DNA from: Glutamicibacter arilaitensis Re117
GTDB taxonomy: Bacteria > Actinomycetota > Actinomycetes > Actinomycetales > Micrococcaceae
Reading direction: 5' to 3'
Length of the DNA: 64,000 nucleotides
NCBI RefSeq assembly: GCF_000197735.1
Contig: NC_014550.1
Location: 2,232,001-2,296,000, forward strand
Positions 52,709 through 62,571 of this stretch are shown piece after piece. The notes beneath the pieces were generated by a model that worked only from the letters and a program-made list of their open reading frames with translations, searched no databases and had not been told where the DNA came from. How positions within the stretch are numbered: position 1 is the first letter of the stretch; every line of letters begins with the position of its first letter. A program made the position numbers and the translations under genes.

Positions 52709-55369
52709 TCAGTTGCGCAAGGCCCGTCGCACGCTATCGGTACGCTGCTCGGCATTGCTGATCTGAATGTTCACGGCCAGTACGCTCAATGAGTTTGCGG
52801 CAACGGTGATTGGCGCAAATTTAGCAACCGTCACTTCAGGGTGGTTGTCCTTCAAAAGTGAAACGCGAGTGATGAAGTCCTTCAGCCCTTCCAAATCCAC
52901 CGCGGGCAATCCCTGATATCCGAAGAGCCGCACGCTGCTGCGCGGACGGCGGATAAGCTGTTCCAGATCGTGGGTCGAGAACGGTGCCACGCCGTGGGCC
53001 CAGTCATCGAGCAGATTCACCGGGTCGCCACTGAGACCGAAGGAAATTACCGGTCCAAGCAATGGATCTTCGACTGCTTTGACTACGCAGGCCTGGCCTG
53101 CCGGGGCCATGCTTTGGACTTCAAGGGAATCCACCCCATAGGCAGCCATCAATGACTTCATGTGAGTGAAGTTCGCTTCCAAACTCTTCTTATCGGGGAT
53201 GCTCAAACGCACCCCGCCCAAATCCAGTCGCTGACGCAGGTCAGGGTCATTGGCTTTCAGTGCGACGGGCCAGCCAAATTCTTCGGCTGCGGCAACGGCC
53301 TCTTGCGCGGTGTGCACCACTCGATGGGCGAGGAACTTGATTCCGTAGAACTCCAGCAGTTTCTCTACCTGTGCATCGTTTAGTTCCAGCAGGTTCGTCC
53401 CTGAGATGCTCTGCACCAATTCGTCCAGGTATTGGGCAGCACCTTCAATGTCGATTCCTTCTGGGTCCTTCATCGGATCATAAGGAACATCAACCCATTG
53501 CTGGTAGCCATAGGCCTTGGCCAAAGCGCCGATGGCGGTAGTTGGCGAGGTATACAGCGGCACTCCCTGCTTCAAGCCACCAGAGATCTTGGAATCTGCC
53601 AGCCCTGGCACCAGAGCCACCACAGGTTTTGGTTGATCGCTGAATTCTTTGGCGACCTTCAAAACTGCGGAGGTATCCAGCTCGTCGTATGGCAGGTGCG
53701 CCAGCAGGATGCTGTGAATCTCTGGGTTTTCCACCAGTTCCTTGAGCCGGGCGCGCAACAGCGGAATCGCTTTGGACTGGCCCATGCTGTAGTCCAGCAC
53801 TTCGGTTTGAACAATTGTGTTCAGGCTGCGGTCCTCAGCTACGTCGCAGACCACCTCGGCGATCGTTGAGGAGTTGGACAGGACCGCAACGTTTGGCCCC
53901 TTGGGCGGCTGGAAAACTGAGAGCAGCGAGGTGACATCCAGCAGTTCTTCCGATGACCTCACCCGTATCACTCCGGACTGGCGCAGGATTGCGTTCATGG
54001 CCCCTGGTGCTGCTTGGCCCACCCGCACCGAGTGGCCCGGTGGCAGGCGGCGGCCCATCACATCGGTTTTCGCCACAATCACTGGCTTGCTGCGGGCAAG
54101 ACGCCGCGCGATCCGCGCAAACTTACGTGGGTTACCAAAAGATTCCAGGTACAACGCGACCACGTGGGTCCGAGGATCATCTTCGAAGAATTGCATGGCG
54201 TCGTTGCCGGAAACATCAGCACGCAGACCTGCGGAGATCGCGCTGCTCGTGCCAACGCCCTGTTGCAGCGCAACGCCCTGGATCACGGTTCCCATGGCTG
54301 CCGACTGGGTGAAGAAGCCGACGTTGCCGGCCTTTGGAATATGCTGGCTGCCGGTGGCATGCAGCTTAACTTGAGGGTCGGTATTTATCAGCCCAGCAGA
54401 TCCTGGGCCCACCACGCGCATGCCGTTGGCACGGGCCAGCGAGACCAGCTCGCGCTGAGCGCTCAAGCCTTCTGAAGTTTCATAGCCGCTGGTCATGACC
54501 ACCAGCGATTTCACTCCGTGGGCTGCGCAGTCCTTGATGGCGTCGTTGACCCTGTCCCGTGGAATGCACAGGAAAGCAACATCCACCGGGCCAGGAATTT
54601 CGGTGACCTTGCCGTAGGCCACCATCCCGCCAACTTCCAAGGCAGCATCGTTGACCGCATAGACGGCTCCGGTGTAGCCGGCTTCAATAATCTGTTCCAG
54701 CACATCGTGCCCCAGCTTGCCCCAGCTGCGGCTGGCACCAATAACGGCAACTGACTTCGGAGCTAGCAGGCCGGCAACGCTGCTGGCTTCGGCGCGATGT
54801 TCGCGCGCCTCGGTAACTTCCCGGGACTTCTCTGTGGGACTGATGGAAAATTCGAGCATGACCACGCCATCTTCAAAGTGGCGCGCCACCGCGTATCCAG
54901 CATCGGAGAAAACGGTGAGCATCTTCCGGTTCTCCGGCAAGACCTCGGCCGAGAACTTTTCAATGTCGTTTTCGCGGGCTGCCGCGGCCAAGTGCTCCAA
55001 GAGGATCGAACCGATACCGGTCCCCTGGTATTCGTCAGACACGTTGAAGGCGACCTCGGCCTCGAGCGGGTCATCCAAGCGGTCATAACGGCCCACGCCG
55101 ATGATTTTAGAGCCGCGAACCACGGTGAAGGCGACACGATTCACATGGTCGACATTGGTGAACCGCTCCAGCTCTTTAGGGGTCAGCGACGACTTGTACG
55201 TAAAATAGCGTAAGTAGACTGAGGTCTCAGATTGATGCTTATGCATCTCCTGAAGCGCGTGTGCATCCTGCGGCGTAATTGGCCGCAAGTGCGCCGTAGT
55301 CCCGTCGCGAAGCACAACATCTGCTTCCCAATGCGCCGGATATGCCGCCGAAAGTTTACGATCCACCAT
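52709..55369 (-). CDS. GNAT acetyltransferase fused to acyl-CoA synthetase (ADP-forming)-like domains, PatA-like
   Basis: An 886-residue fusion. An N-terminal GNAT domain (about 20-175, with VAFNVSDEYQGTGIGSILLE as the CoA-binding motif) precedes the CoA-binding Rossmann domain (KSVAVIGASRSWGKLGHDVL, from ~208), a succinyl-CoA-ligase flavodoxin-like domain (about 345-640), and a C-terminal ATP-grasp domain (about 665-875, EKLLEFYGIKFLAHRVVHTA). Proteins of this make-up in Streptomyces and other bacteria acetylate lysines of acyl-CoA synthetases. Actinobacterial PatA places GNAT at the N-terminus, unlike Escherichia coli Pat. A TATCCT hexamer ends 6 nt before the ATG, indicating a leaderless mRNA. 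Substrate inference only. Confidence 0.85.
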   Translation of the reverse strand: MVDRKLSAAYPAHWEADVVLRDGTTAHLRPITPQDAHALQEMHKHQSETSVYLRYFTYKSSLTPKELERFTNVDHVNRVAFTVVRGSKIIGVGRYDRLDDPLEAEVAFNVSDEYQGTGIGSILLEHLAAAARENDIEKFSAEVLPENRKMLTVFSDAGYAVARHFEDGVVMLEFSISPTEKSREVTEAREHRAEASSVAGLLAPKSVAVIGASRSWGKLGHDVLEQIIEAGYTGAVYAVNDAALEVGGMVAYGKVTEIPGPVDVAFLCIPRDRVNDAIKDCAAHGVKSLVVMTSGYETSEGLSAQRELVSLARANGMRVVGPGSAGLINTDPQVKLHATGSQHIPKAGNVGFFTQSAAMGTVIQGVALQQGVGTSSAISAGLRADVSGNDAMQFFEDDPRTHVVALYLESFGNPRKFARIARRLARSKPVIVAKTDVMGRRLPPGHSVRVGQAAPGAMNAILRQSGVIRVRSSEELLDVTSLLSVFQPPKGPNVAVLSNSSTIAEVVCDVAEDRSLNTIVQTEVLDYSMGQSKAIPLLRARLKELVENPEIHSILLAHLPYDELDTSAVLKVAKEFSDQPKPVVALVPGLADSKISGGLKQGVPLYTSPTTAIGALAKAYGYQQWVDVPYDPMKDPEGIDIEGAAQYLDELVQSISGTNLLELNDAQVEKLLEFYGIKFLAHRVVHTAQEAVAAAEEFGWPVALKANDPDLRQRLDLGGVRLSIPDKKSLEANFTHMKSLMAAYGVDSLEVQSMAPAGQACVVKAVEDPLLGPVISFGLSGDPVNLLDDWAHGVAPFSTHDLEQLIRRPRSSVRLFGYQGLPAVDLEGLKDFITRVSLLKDNHPEVTVAKFAPITVAANSLSVLAVNIQISNAEQRTDSVRRALRN

Positions 55370-55375
55370 AGGCTT

Positions 55376-55381
55376 AGGATA
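55376..55381 (-). promoter_or_regulatory. -10 element of a leaderless promoter (PatA-like gene)
   Basis: Minus strand TATCCT, then AAGCCT and the ATG at 55369; no ribosome site. Confidence 0.55.
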
Positions 55382-55467
55382 GTCGGCACTTTGCTGTTGC
55401 GCCCAGACGCAACACGAAGAATCGACAGTTCTGGCCCTAAGACAGTAAATGAAGGACGAACAGAGTA

Positions 55468-58101
55468 ATGGCTCGTAAGAAGTCTGAAGAGATTCCAGAG
55501 GATTTCGTTGAAAATATCGTCGATATCGACGTGACCAATGAAATGGAATCCTCCTTCTTGGAGTACGCCTACTCCGTTATTTATTCTCGTGCACTGCCCG
55601 ATGCGCGCGACGGCTTGAAGCCGGTACAGCGACGCATCCTGTTCCAGATGGCACAGATGGGACTGCGCCCAGAAAAGGGCCACGTCAAGTCCGCCCGTGT
55701 GGTCGGCGAAGTCATGGGCAAGCTACACCCCCACGGCGATACGGCTATCTATGACGCCATGGTCCGCTTGGCCCAGGACTTCTCCCTGCGCCTGCCGCTG
55801 ATCGATGGCCACGGCAACTTCGGTTCCCTGGACGATGGCCCGGCAGCCCCGCGTTACACCGAGGCCCGATTGGCAGCATCTGCTGTTGCCATGACCGCGA
55901 ACCTGGATGAAGACGTGGTGAACTTCGTCCCGAACTACGACAACCAGTTCATGCAACCAGAAGTGCTGCCCTCAGCCTTCCCGAACCTTCTGGTCAACGG
56001 CACCACCGGCATTGCCGTGGGCATGGCCACCAATATGGCTCCGCATAATTTGAGCGAAGTTGTCGCCGCGGCCCAGCACCTGCTCGTGGACCCAGAAGCT
56101 ACCGTCGAAGAACTGATGAAGTTCATCCCGGGCCCGGACCTGCCTTCCGGTGGCAGCGTTACCGGCTTGGACGGAATCAAGGATGCCTACCGCACTGGTC
56201 GCGGGTTGTTCCGCACGCGCGCTACCGTGGTTTTGGAAAAGATCTCGGCACGCAAGTCGGGCTTGGTTGTCACCGAGCTTCCCTACGGCGTAGGCCCCGA
56301 AAAGGTCATCGAAAAGATCAAGGACGGCGTCAATAACAAGAAGATCTCCGGCATCTCCGATGTCGTTGACCTTACCGACCGCCATCACGGCTTGAAGTTG
56401 GTTATCGAACTGAAGAACGGGTTCAATCCGAACGCGGTTCTTGCCAGCCTGTACAAGTACACTCCGATGGAAGATTCCTTCGGCATCAACAACGTCGCAC
56501 TGGTCAACGGCCAGCCACGCACCATGGGTCTGCGCGAGCTGCTCACCGTATATGTTGACCACCGTCTGGATGTCGTACGCCGACGCACCACGCACCGCCT
56601 GGCCAAGCGGGAAGATCGCTTGCACCTGGTTGAGGGCCTGCTCATCGCCATCGTTGATATTGATGATGTCATTGCCATCATCCGTTCCTCGGAGCAGACC
56701 GCTGAAGCTCGCGAACGCCTGATGACGGTCTTCGACCTCAGCGAACCCCAGGCCAGCCACATTCTGGAACTGCGCCTGCGCCAGCTAACCAAGTACTCCA
56801 AGCTGGAATTGGAAACCGAAGCCGAACAGCTGCGCAAGGAAATTGAAGAGCTGCGCGCTATTTTGGAATCCGATCAGCTGCTGCGCAATCTGGTTTCCGA
56901 TGAGTTGGGCCAGATGGCCGAAACCTTCGGCACCCCGCGCCGCACCAAGTTGCTGAAGTCTGCACAGCTGGCACCGCTGAAGGGCACTGCACTGCCTGAA
57001 GAAGTTGGAACCGGCAAAAAGGCCAAGCTGGCCATGGAAGTTTCTGACACCCCATGCTGGGTACTGCTTTCGGCGACAGGCCAGATCGCTCGCACCCAGG
57101 ACCGAACGGATTTGGACCACTCGGCGGCACGTATCAAGCACGATGTGCTCACCTCGCAGGTTGCTTCCAGCGCTCGCGGTGAAATTGGTGCACTGACTAC
57201 GACCGGCCGGATTGTGCGCATCTCGCTCATTGATGTTCCGGTGCTTCCCGAGTCGCACGGTTTCCCGCAGCTGGCTCATGGCGTGCCCATCGCTGAGTTC
57301 CTCAAGTTGGGACAGGCCGAAACCGTGGCGGCTTTGGTTCCGCTGAATCAGGTCGTCGCCATTGGCACCAAGAACGGTGTCGTCAAGCGCGTCACCCCGG
57401 ATTACCCATTGAACCGTGATGAGTTCGAAGCCATCACGCTCAAGGACAAGGACGTAGTGGTCGCCGCGACACCTGCCCAGGATGCCGATGAGCTGGTATT
57501 CATTACCAAGCACGCTCAGCTGCTGCGGTTCAGCGCTTCGGTGGTACGCGCCCAGGGTCGCACCGGACAGGGCATGAGCGGCATCAAGCTCGGCGCCGAT
57601 GACCAGGTCATCTTCTTCGGTGTAGTTCCTGGTGGCTCCAAGCAGGCGGTGGTAGCCACGATTGCCGCCGGTTCCCAGACTCTGCCGGGAACTTCGGGGC
57701 AGTCGGTGAAGCTTACTGACTTCTCTGAGTTCCCTGTCAAGGGACGAGCTACCGCCGGTGTGCGTGCGCATCGCTTCGTCAAGGGTGAAGATCATCTGCA
57801 GCTCGGCTATGCCGGCCAGGGGCCGGCGCGAGCCAGCTCCGCAGCTGGTGTTGTGCGTGCGCTGCCTACCGAATACGGCAAGCGTGATGGTTCTGGTGCC
57901 CCGTTGGCCCAGTCCATCAACATCATTGGAGGCACGGTCACCGGCGGCGTGGATTCCTCCGCAGCACCGGGTACCGAAGATGCTTCGGATCCTGTGGATC
58001 AGAACGGTTTTGCCCCGGAAGCAGGTGCGCCAAAGCCAGCGCGCATCATCACCCCAGGTGAAGATACCCTGCCTTTCGATGATGGCGGAGTCATCCTCTA
58101 A
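55468..58101 (+). CDS. parC: DNA topoisomerase IV subunit A-like (GyrA/ParC family)
   Basis: An 877-residue type IIA topoisomerase A subunit that cuts and rejoins DNA with a ParE/GyrB partner. The catalytic Tyr is Y130 ([10 protein letters not shown]). The quinolone-determining region [16 protein letters not shown] has Thr92 and Asp96 at the positions of E. coli GyrA Ser83/Asp87. The coiled-coil gate has [22 protein letters not shown]; the C-terminal beta-pinwheel follows from ~520. The QRGGKG GyrA-box typical of gyrase is replaced by [14 protein letters not shown] sequence, which points to decatenating topoisomerase IV rather than gyrase. GAAGGA lies 11 nt before the ATG. parE is not in the window. 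Confidence 0.88.
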   Translation: MARKKSEEIPEDFVENIVDIDVTNEMESSFLEYAYSVIYSRALPDARDGLKPVQRRILFQMAQMGLRPEKGHVKSARVVGEVMGKLHPHGDTAIYDAMVRLAQDFSLRLPLIDGHGNFGSLDDGPAAPRYTEARLAASAVAMTANLDEDVVNFVPNYDNQFMQPEVLPSAFPNLLVNGTTGIAVGMATNMAPHNLSEVVAAAQHLLVDPEATVEELMKFIPGPDLPSGGSVTGLDGIKDAYRTGRGLFRTRATVVLEKISARKSGLVVTELPYGVGPEKVIEKIKDGVNNKKISGISDVVDLTDRHHGLKLVIELKNGFNPNAVLASLYKYTPMEDSFGINNVALVNGQPRTMGLRELLTVYVDHRLDVVRRRTTHRLAKREDRLHLVEGLLIAIVDIDDVIAIIRSSEQTAEARERLMTVFDLSEPQASHILELRLRQLTKYSKLELETEAEQLRKEIEELRAILESDQLLRNLVSDELGQMAETFGTPRRTKLLKSAQLAPLKGTALPEEVGTGKKAKLAMEVSDTPCWVLLSATGQIARTQDRTDLDHSAARIKHDVLTSQVASSARGEIGALTTTGRIVRISLIDVPVLPESHGFPQLAHGVPIAEFLKLGQAETVAALVPLNQVVAIGTKNGVVKRVTPDYPLNRDEFEAITLKDKDVVVAATPAQDADELVFITKHAQLLRFSASVVRAQGRTGQGMSGIKLGADDQVIFFGVVPGGSKQAVVATIAAGSQTLPGTSGQSVKLTDFSEFPVKGRATAGVRAHRFVKGEDHLQLGYAGQGPARASSAAGVVRALPTEYGKRDGSGAPLAQSINIIGGTVTGGVDSSAAPGTEDASDPVDQNGFAPEAGAPKPARIITPGEDTLPFDDGGVIL

Positions 58102-58122
58102 CTCGATTGCGGCAAAATTTGA

Positions 58123-58167
58123 TGTGGCGTCGTTGCAACCCGTTATGCGGGTAGCAACGACGCCACA
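58123..58167. terminator. Bidirectional terminator between parC and cydDC
   Basis: TGTGGCGTCGTTGC (58123-58136) pairs perfectly with GCAACGACGCCACA (58154-58167), with inner ACCC/GGGT, between convergent genes. Confidence 0.9.
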
Positions 58168-58170
58168 GTC

Positions 58171-61100
58171 TTATGCGTTGGCCTTAAGCTTCCGCGCGCC
58201 CAGATCAATTCGGTAAGCACACTGTCCGGCCAGGTTCTGATCGTGGGTGATCAGCACGACGGTACGGTCTGCCAGCGCTTGATGCAAAGTGGAGATCAGC
58301 TCGCCAGCTTCATCTTCGCCTAGGTGGGCTGTTGGTTCATCGAGCAAGATGATCTGGTGGCCGCCGAGTATGGCGCGGGCTACGGCGAGTTTGCACCGCT
58401 GTCCGCCAGAGAGCTGGTGTCCCCCGGAACCGATCCGGGACTCAAGGCCTGCAGGCTGTTGGGCGAACCATTTCGCCAGGCCGACTTGCTCCAAAACGCG
58501 GTGCAGTTCTGCGTCGGTGCAATTCTGCTCCTGGGCCACGGCCAGCATCAGGTTCCGCCTGATCGTCGAGTCGAAGAGGTGCGCTTCTTGCGGGCACCAG
58601 GCAACCGATGACAAGTCCGCCTGTTCCATCTCTACCAGGTTTCCATCCGCATCAATACCTCTTAGTGCACCGCCTTGTGCAGGCAAGGCACCGAGCAAGG
58701 CCGTGAGCAGCGTTGATTTGCCGGATCCCGACGGGCCGGTGATCGCGGTCCATTGGGATGCCGGGATGTGCGCACTCAACTCGGCCACGACCGTTGTTCC
58801 CTGTTCGTAGCCCAGGCTCAGCGAATCCAGCTCGAATCCGACAATCTTGGAACCTTGGTCCAGCGGATGCTCGCGTGTAGCTGGCAGATCCTGGCTTTGC
58901 ATGCCGCGTTCGGCCAGTTTCGCCGATAGTTCCTTCAAGGCACGCCCTTGTTGCAGGGCCAGCAGCGCATTGCCGGCGCTCTCCCCCAAGGCCAGGGATA
59001 GGAGTACGGCGAGCGCGGTGAAGGATGCGCTGCTGTGCGAGAGCGCAGTGATCGCTATAGCCAGCAGCACGCTGATCAAGGTAGCCAGTGCGGTGGCGCT
59101 TCCCTGTCCCAGTGCATGCCGGCGAGCGCGCTGGGTATTGAGCGTTTCGGCTTCATGGAACTGGCCGATGACATTTTCCAACCGCTGGTTACTGCGCAAT
59201 GCCAACTTATGCCGCAGGATTCCTAGGGCGCTTTGGTTCATCTGCATGCGGTGGCGCAGCTGGTGCACGAGGTGCTCGCCTTCAATACGCTGCACGAGCC
59301 AACGCACGGGGAAGGCCAGCACAAGGGCCGCCGCCATGGCCAAGTATCCGAATTCTGGCTGGATGAAGTACAAGGTCACTGCCGCTGCTACCCACACCAC
59401 GATGCCTTGCAGGGGTGGAAAGAGCACGCGGGCCAACAGGTCGCGCAGTTCATCTACTTCAGCAAGCAAGTACCGCAGGATTACCGAGGAACGGCTTAGC
59501 AGGCCCCAGCGCGCAGGGTTGGAAACCATCGCGTTCCACATCTTCTCGCGCAGGTCTGTAGCGTAAGCGAGCACCGCGTCGTGGATCGCTAGTTGTTCTA
59601 AATAGCGGAAAACGGCTCGTCCGATGCCCAGGGTACGGACCATGACGAAGGCTACGGTCAGGTGCAAGATGGCCGGCTGGTAGCTGGATTCCACGATCAG
59701 CCAGCCACTGAGAGCCGCCAGCGCCACAGCACACAGCACGCTGGTACTTCCCCAGAGCAGGGCCTTGGGTGAAGCCTTGTATCCTACGAGCAGTTCGCGC
59801 AGCGGGTTGAACTTCTCACTTCGCGGTTCTTTTACCCCTGCAGCAACGGCTTCTGGCTCTTGTAGTTCCCCAGCTGCCTGGGGGGCGGACAAACCGTTGT
59901 TCACCTCGAGCGGGGTTGTGCGCGTGTGATGGCCTTGGCTGATGGCAGGGTCGTGGCTGGCAATCAGCAGTGCGCAGCGGGATGGAAGCTCTTCGAGCAG
60001 TTCACGTACTTGCTGGGCGTTGCGCTCATCGAGGTGCGCGGTTGGCTCGTCGGCAAGCAGCAAGGTGCAGCCGGCGTCGCTGTGAATCCTCAGCAGTGCA
60101 CGCATCACCTCCAAGCGTCGCAGTTCCCCTGGAGAGTATTCTCCAATTGGCCGGTTGAGCATTGGCTCCATTCCAAGCCGGGCGCTGAGCTGCTGGCGCA
60201 GTTCTGCCGGGGCCGCCGGGGCGTCCTGGTCTAATTGCAACCAGCCGGTGGCGGCGTTGAATTGCGGATGCTGGCTGATGGTGGCCAGTTGGTTGGCAAC
60301 GAAGATGCGCCCGCTGGCCAGTTCCGGATTGAAGCTGTTGTCACTGCTGTGAGCTTCGGCGATCAAGGTGAGCAGCGTGCTCTTGCCTGTGCCGCTGGGA
60401 GTGGAGAGCACTCGGTGTTCGCCAGCCGCGAGCGTGAGGTTGACGGTTTGGTGAATGGGGTTCAGTCCGTCGTAGCTGAACTGCAGGTCGGAGATTTCGA
60501 GGATGTTTTGCGGGTTTGTGGCGGTAGTGCTGCGCAGCTGGCGGCCCGGTTTGCCGGTGGTGATGGCCGTGTACTTTTGGTAGGCAGCCAGTCCGTCATC
60601 GGCCGCGTGATAGGCCGAACCTACTTCGCGCAGTGCTGAGAAGAGCTCAGGAGCCAAGATCAAGATGGTCAGCCCGGCGGCCAGATCCATATTTCCGCCC
60701 ACCAGGCGCACACCGATCATTACCGCGAGGACAGCTACGGCGAGGGTGGCAATCAGTTCCAGCCAGAAGCTGGACATGAATACGGTTTTGAGGTTGGCCA
60801 TGGTGGCTTGGCGGTATCTATTGCTCACTGCGGCGATCGCGTTGCCGTGGGCCCGTGCTCGTCCCAACCCCAACAGTGCCGGAAGGCCTTGGGCCAGTTC
60901 GTAGAGCTGGTGGGCCAGCTGGTCCAAGGTGGCCTGGGATTCGTTCAAGGTGTCTTGGGTGTGCATCCCAATCAGGGCCATGAACACCGGGATCAATGGA
61001 ATGGTCAGCAGCAGGACTACCGCGCTGATCCAGTCCAGTTGGAGTATGTAGAGCCCGAGCAGGACAGGCACGGCCAGTGCACCGATGAGCGCAGGAATGA

Positions 61101-61494
61101 ATTTGGTGAAGTAATCATCGAGCTTTTCCAGGCCGTGGCTGGCTAGGGTCGCGATGACCGGGATGGACTGCTGCTTGGCGGCAGGCGCGATAGTTGGTTG
61201 GGTTGCCTGGTTTCGCACGAGATTCAGGCGCAGCCGTTCCTTGGCGCCTAGACCCATGCGACGGGCTCCAGCGTTCAATCCCCATGCGCTCAGGGCTCGA
61301 AGGACCGCTCCGATCACTGCCAGCCCCAGCAGTTGCCGGTCATTCTCGCCCGCGGTTGCCATAGTGGCGATCCATAGTCCCAAGGCGTAGGCGACCATGA
61401 TCAGCCCCACGACTTTCAACGCGCTGAACGCGGCCAGGACAATGAATTGCCTCGACGTGATTAGTTCACTGGGAAGAAAGCGTGGGGCTGGCAT
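58171..61494 (-). CDS. cydDC: Fused thiol-reductant ABC exporter, CydD-CydC
   Basis: A 1,107-residue fusion of both half-transporters needed for cytochrome bd assembly, which move reductant such as glutathione/cysteine or heme-related species outward. Order: transmembrane domain 1 (about 15-315), ATPase 1 (Walker A TPSGTGKSTLL near 366, Walker B LLLADEPTAHLDE), then transmembrane domain 2 (about 590-840) and ATPase 2 (Walker A ITGPSGSGKSTLL near 918, LSGGQ near 1027, LLDEPTAHLGEDE). The signature of ATPase 1 is degenerate (YSPGELRRLEV instead of LSGGQ), so the two sites are probably unequal. Fused cydDC genes are common in actinobacteria. It follows cydB by 26 nt, completing the cydABDC cluster. 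Confidence 0.93.
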   Translation of the reverse strand: MPAPRFLPSELITSRQFIVLAAFSALKVVGLIMVAYALGLWIATMATAGENDRQLLGLAVIGAVLRALSAWGLNAGARRMGLGAKERLRLNLVRNQATQPTIAPAAKQQSIPVIATLASHGLEKLDDYFTKFIPALIGALAVPVLLGLYILQLDWISAVVLLLTIPLIPVFMALIGMHTQDTLNESQATLDQLAHQLYELAQGLPALLGLGRARAHGNAIAAVSNRYRQATMANLKTVFMSSFWLELIATLAVAVLAVMIGVRLVGGNMDLAAGLTILILAPELFSALREVGSAYHAADDGLAAYQKYTAITTGKPGRQLRSTTATNPQNILEISDLQFSYDGLNPIHQTVNLTLAAGEHRVLSTPSGTGKSTLLTLIAEAHSSDNSFNPELASGRIFVANQLATISQHPQFNAATGWLQLDQDAPAAPAELRQQLSARLGMEPMLNRPIGEYSPGELRRLEVMRALLRIHSDAGCTLLLADEPTAHLDERNAQQVRELLEELPSRCALLIASHDPAISQGHHTRTTPLEVNNGLSAPQAAGELQEPEAVAAGVKEPRSEKFNPLRELLVGYKASPKALLWGSTSVLCAVALAALSGWLIVESSYQPAILHLTVAFVMVRTLGIGRAVFRYLEQLAIHDAVLAYATDLREKMWNAMVSNPARWGLLSRSSVILRYLLAEVDELRDLLARVLFPPLQGIVVWVAAAVTLYFIQPEFGYLAMAAALVLAFPVRWLVQRIEGEHLVHQLRHRMQMNQSALGILRHKLALRSNQRLENVIGQFHEAETLNTQRARRHALGQGSATALATLISVLLAIAITALSHSSASFTALAVLLSLALGESAGNALLALQQGRALKELSAKLAERGMQSQDLPATREHPLDQGSKIVGFELDSLSLGYEQGTTVVAELSAHIPASQWTAITGPSGSGKSTLLTALLGALPAQGGALRGIDADGNLVEMEQADLSSVAWCPQEAHLFDSTIRRNLMLAVAQEQNCTDAELHRVLEQVGLAKWFAQQPAGLESRIGSGGHQLSGGQRCKLAVARAILGGHQIILLDEPTAHLGEDEAGELISTLHQALADRTVVLITHDQNLAGQCAYRIDLGARKLKANA

Positions 61495-61520
61495 AGCTAC
61501 TCTTTCGGTTGAAATGGCAG

Positions 61521-62546
61521 TTACTTGATAATCGAGACCACGCGGTGGGTCTCGGGGATGTGCTCTTCACGCAAGCGCTTGCGGAAGACCCAGTAGCTCC
61601 AGGATTGGTAGGCCAAGACCAGCGGAACACCGAAGGCTGCAACGATGCTCATCAGCTTCAAGGTGTAGCTGCTGCTCGACGCATTGGCCACGGTCAGGTC
61701 GAAGGCCGGGTCGATGCTTGAGGGCAGTACGACCGGGTAGGCAGCGGTGAAGATGGCGGCAACGCCGGCCAGCAAGGTGATGCCCAAGGCGATGAAGGAG
61801 ATTCCTTCGCGTCCGGCACGACCGGTCATCATGGAAACGAGCAGGCTGATGACCGCTACCCCCATCACTGCCCAGGCAATCGCGGAATCGTTGTCCAGCA
61901 GGACCAGCAGCGCCCATGCAACCAACGGCAGGATTGCTAGCGGCAGCCAGCGGCCAACCAGCTTTCCTGCTTGGTGGCGGACCTTTCCATCGGTTTTCAG
62001 CCGGAGGAAAGCCAAGGCGTGGATCCAGCAGAATGCAACCACTGCTGTGCCGCCGAGGATCGCTTGCCAGTTAAGCCACGCGAAAGGCCCGCCGATGCGG
62101 TCTCCATTTTCATTCAGCGGCAAGCCCAAGGTGGTTAGCGCCAGCATCGCGCCCACGCCGAAGGCAGCCACCAAGGAGCCCAGTCCCAAGGCCAGATCCC
62201 AGGCTTTCCGGGTTGGCGCGGTGATGGCTTTTCCGCGGTATTCGATCGCGACGGCTCGGAAAATCAGTGCCACGAGCACTATGGTCAGTGGAATGTACAG
62301 GGCTGAGAACAGCGACGCGTACCAGTGTGGGAACGCGGCGAAGGTCGCTCCGCCGGCGGTGAGCAGCCAGACCTCATTGCCGTCCCAGACCGGGCCGATG
62401 GTGTTCAGCAGCAGTCGCTTGCGTTTCTCGGTGGAACCGCCAAGTCCGATGAGCATGCCAACTCCAAGGTCAAAGCCTTCGAGGAACAAGTAACCGCACC
62501 AGAGCACCGCAATCACGATGAACCAGAGTGTAGGAAGCCAATCCAT
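61521..62546 (-). CDS. cydB: Cytochrome bd-type quinol oxidase subunit II
   Basis: A 341-residue integral membrane subunit with about 8-9 hydrophobic segments. It starts MDWLPTLWFIVIAVLWCGYL with the conserved FLEGFDLGVGML and RKRLLLNTIGPVWDGNEVWL (acidic residues near the quinone/proton path), as in the family. It pairs with CydA to reduce oxygen to water. GGAGAAAT precedes the ATG; 25 nt after cydA. Confidence 0.96.
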   Translation of the reverse strand: MDWLPTLWFIVIAVLWCGYLFLEGFDLGVGMLIGLGGSTEKRKRLLLNTIGPVWDGNEVWLLTAGGATFAAFPHWYASLFSALYIPLTIVLVALIFRAVAIEYRGKAITAPTRKAWDLALGLGSLVAAFGVGAMLALTTLGLPLNENGDRIGGPFAWLNWQAILGGTAVVAFCWIHALAFLRLKTDGKVRHQAGKLVGRWLPLAILPLVAWALLVLLDNDSAIAWAVMGVAVISLLVSMMTGRAGREGISFIALGITLLAGVAAIFTAAYPVVLPSSIDPAFDLTVANASSSSYTLKLMSIVAAFGVPLVLAYQSWSYWVFRKRLREEHIPETHRVVSIIK

Positions 62547-62571
62547 TGATATTTCTCCTTAGTCCGTATCG

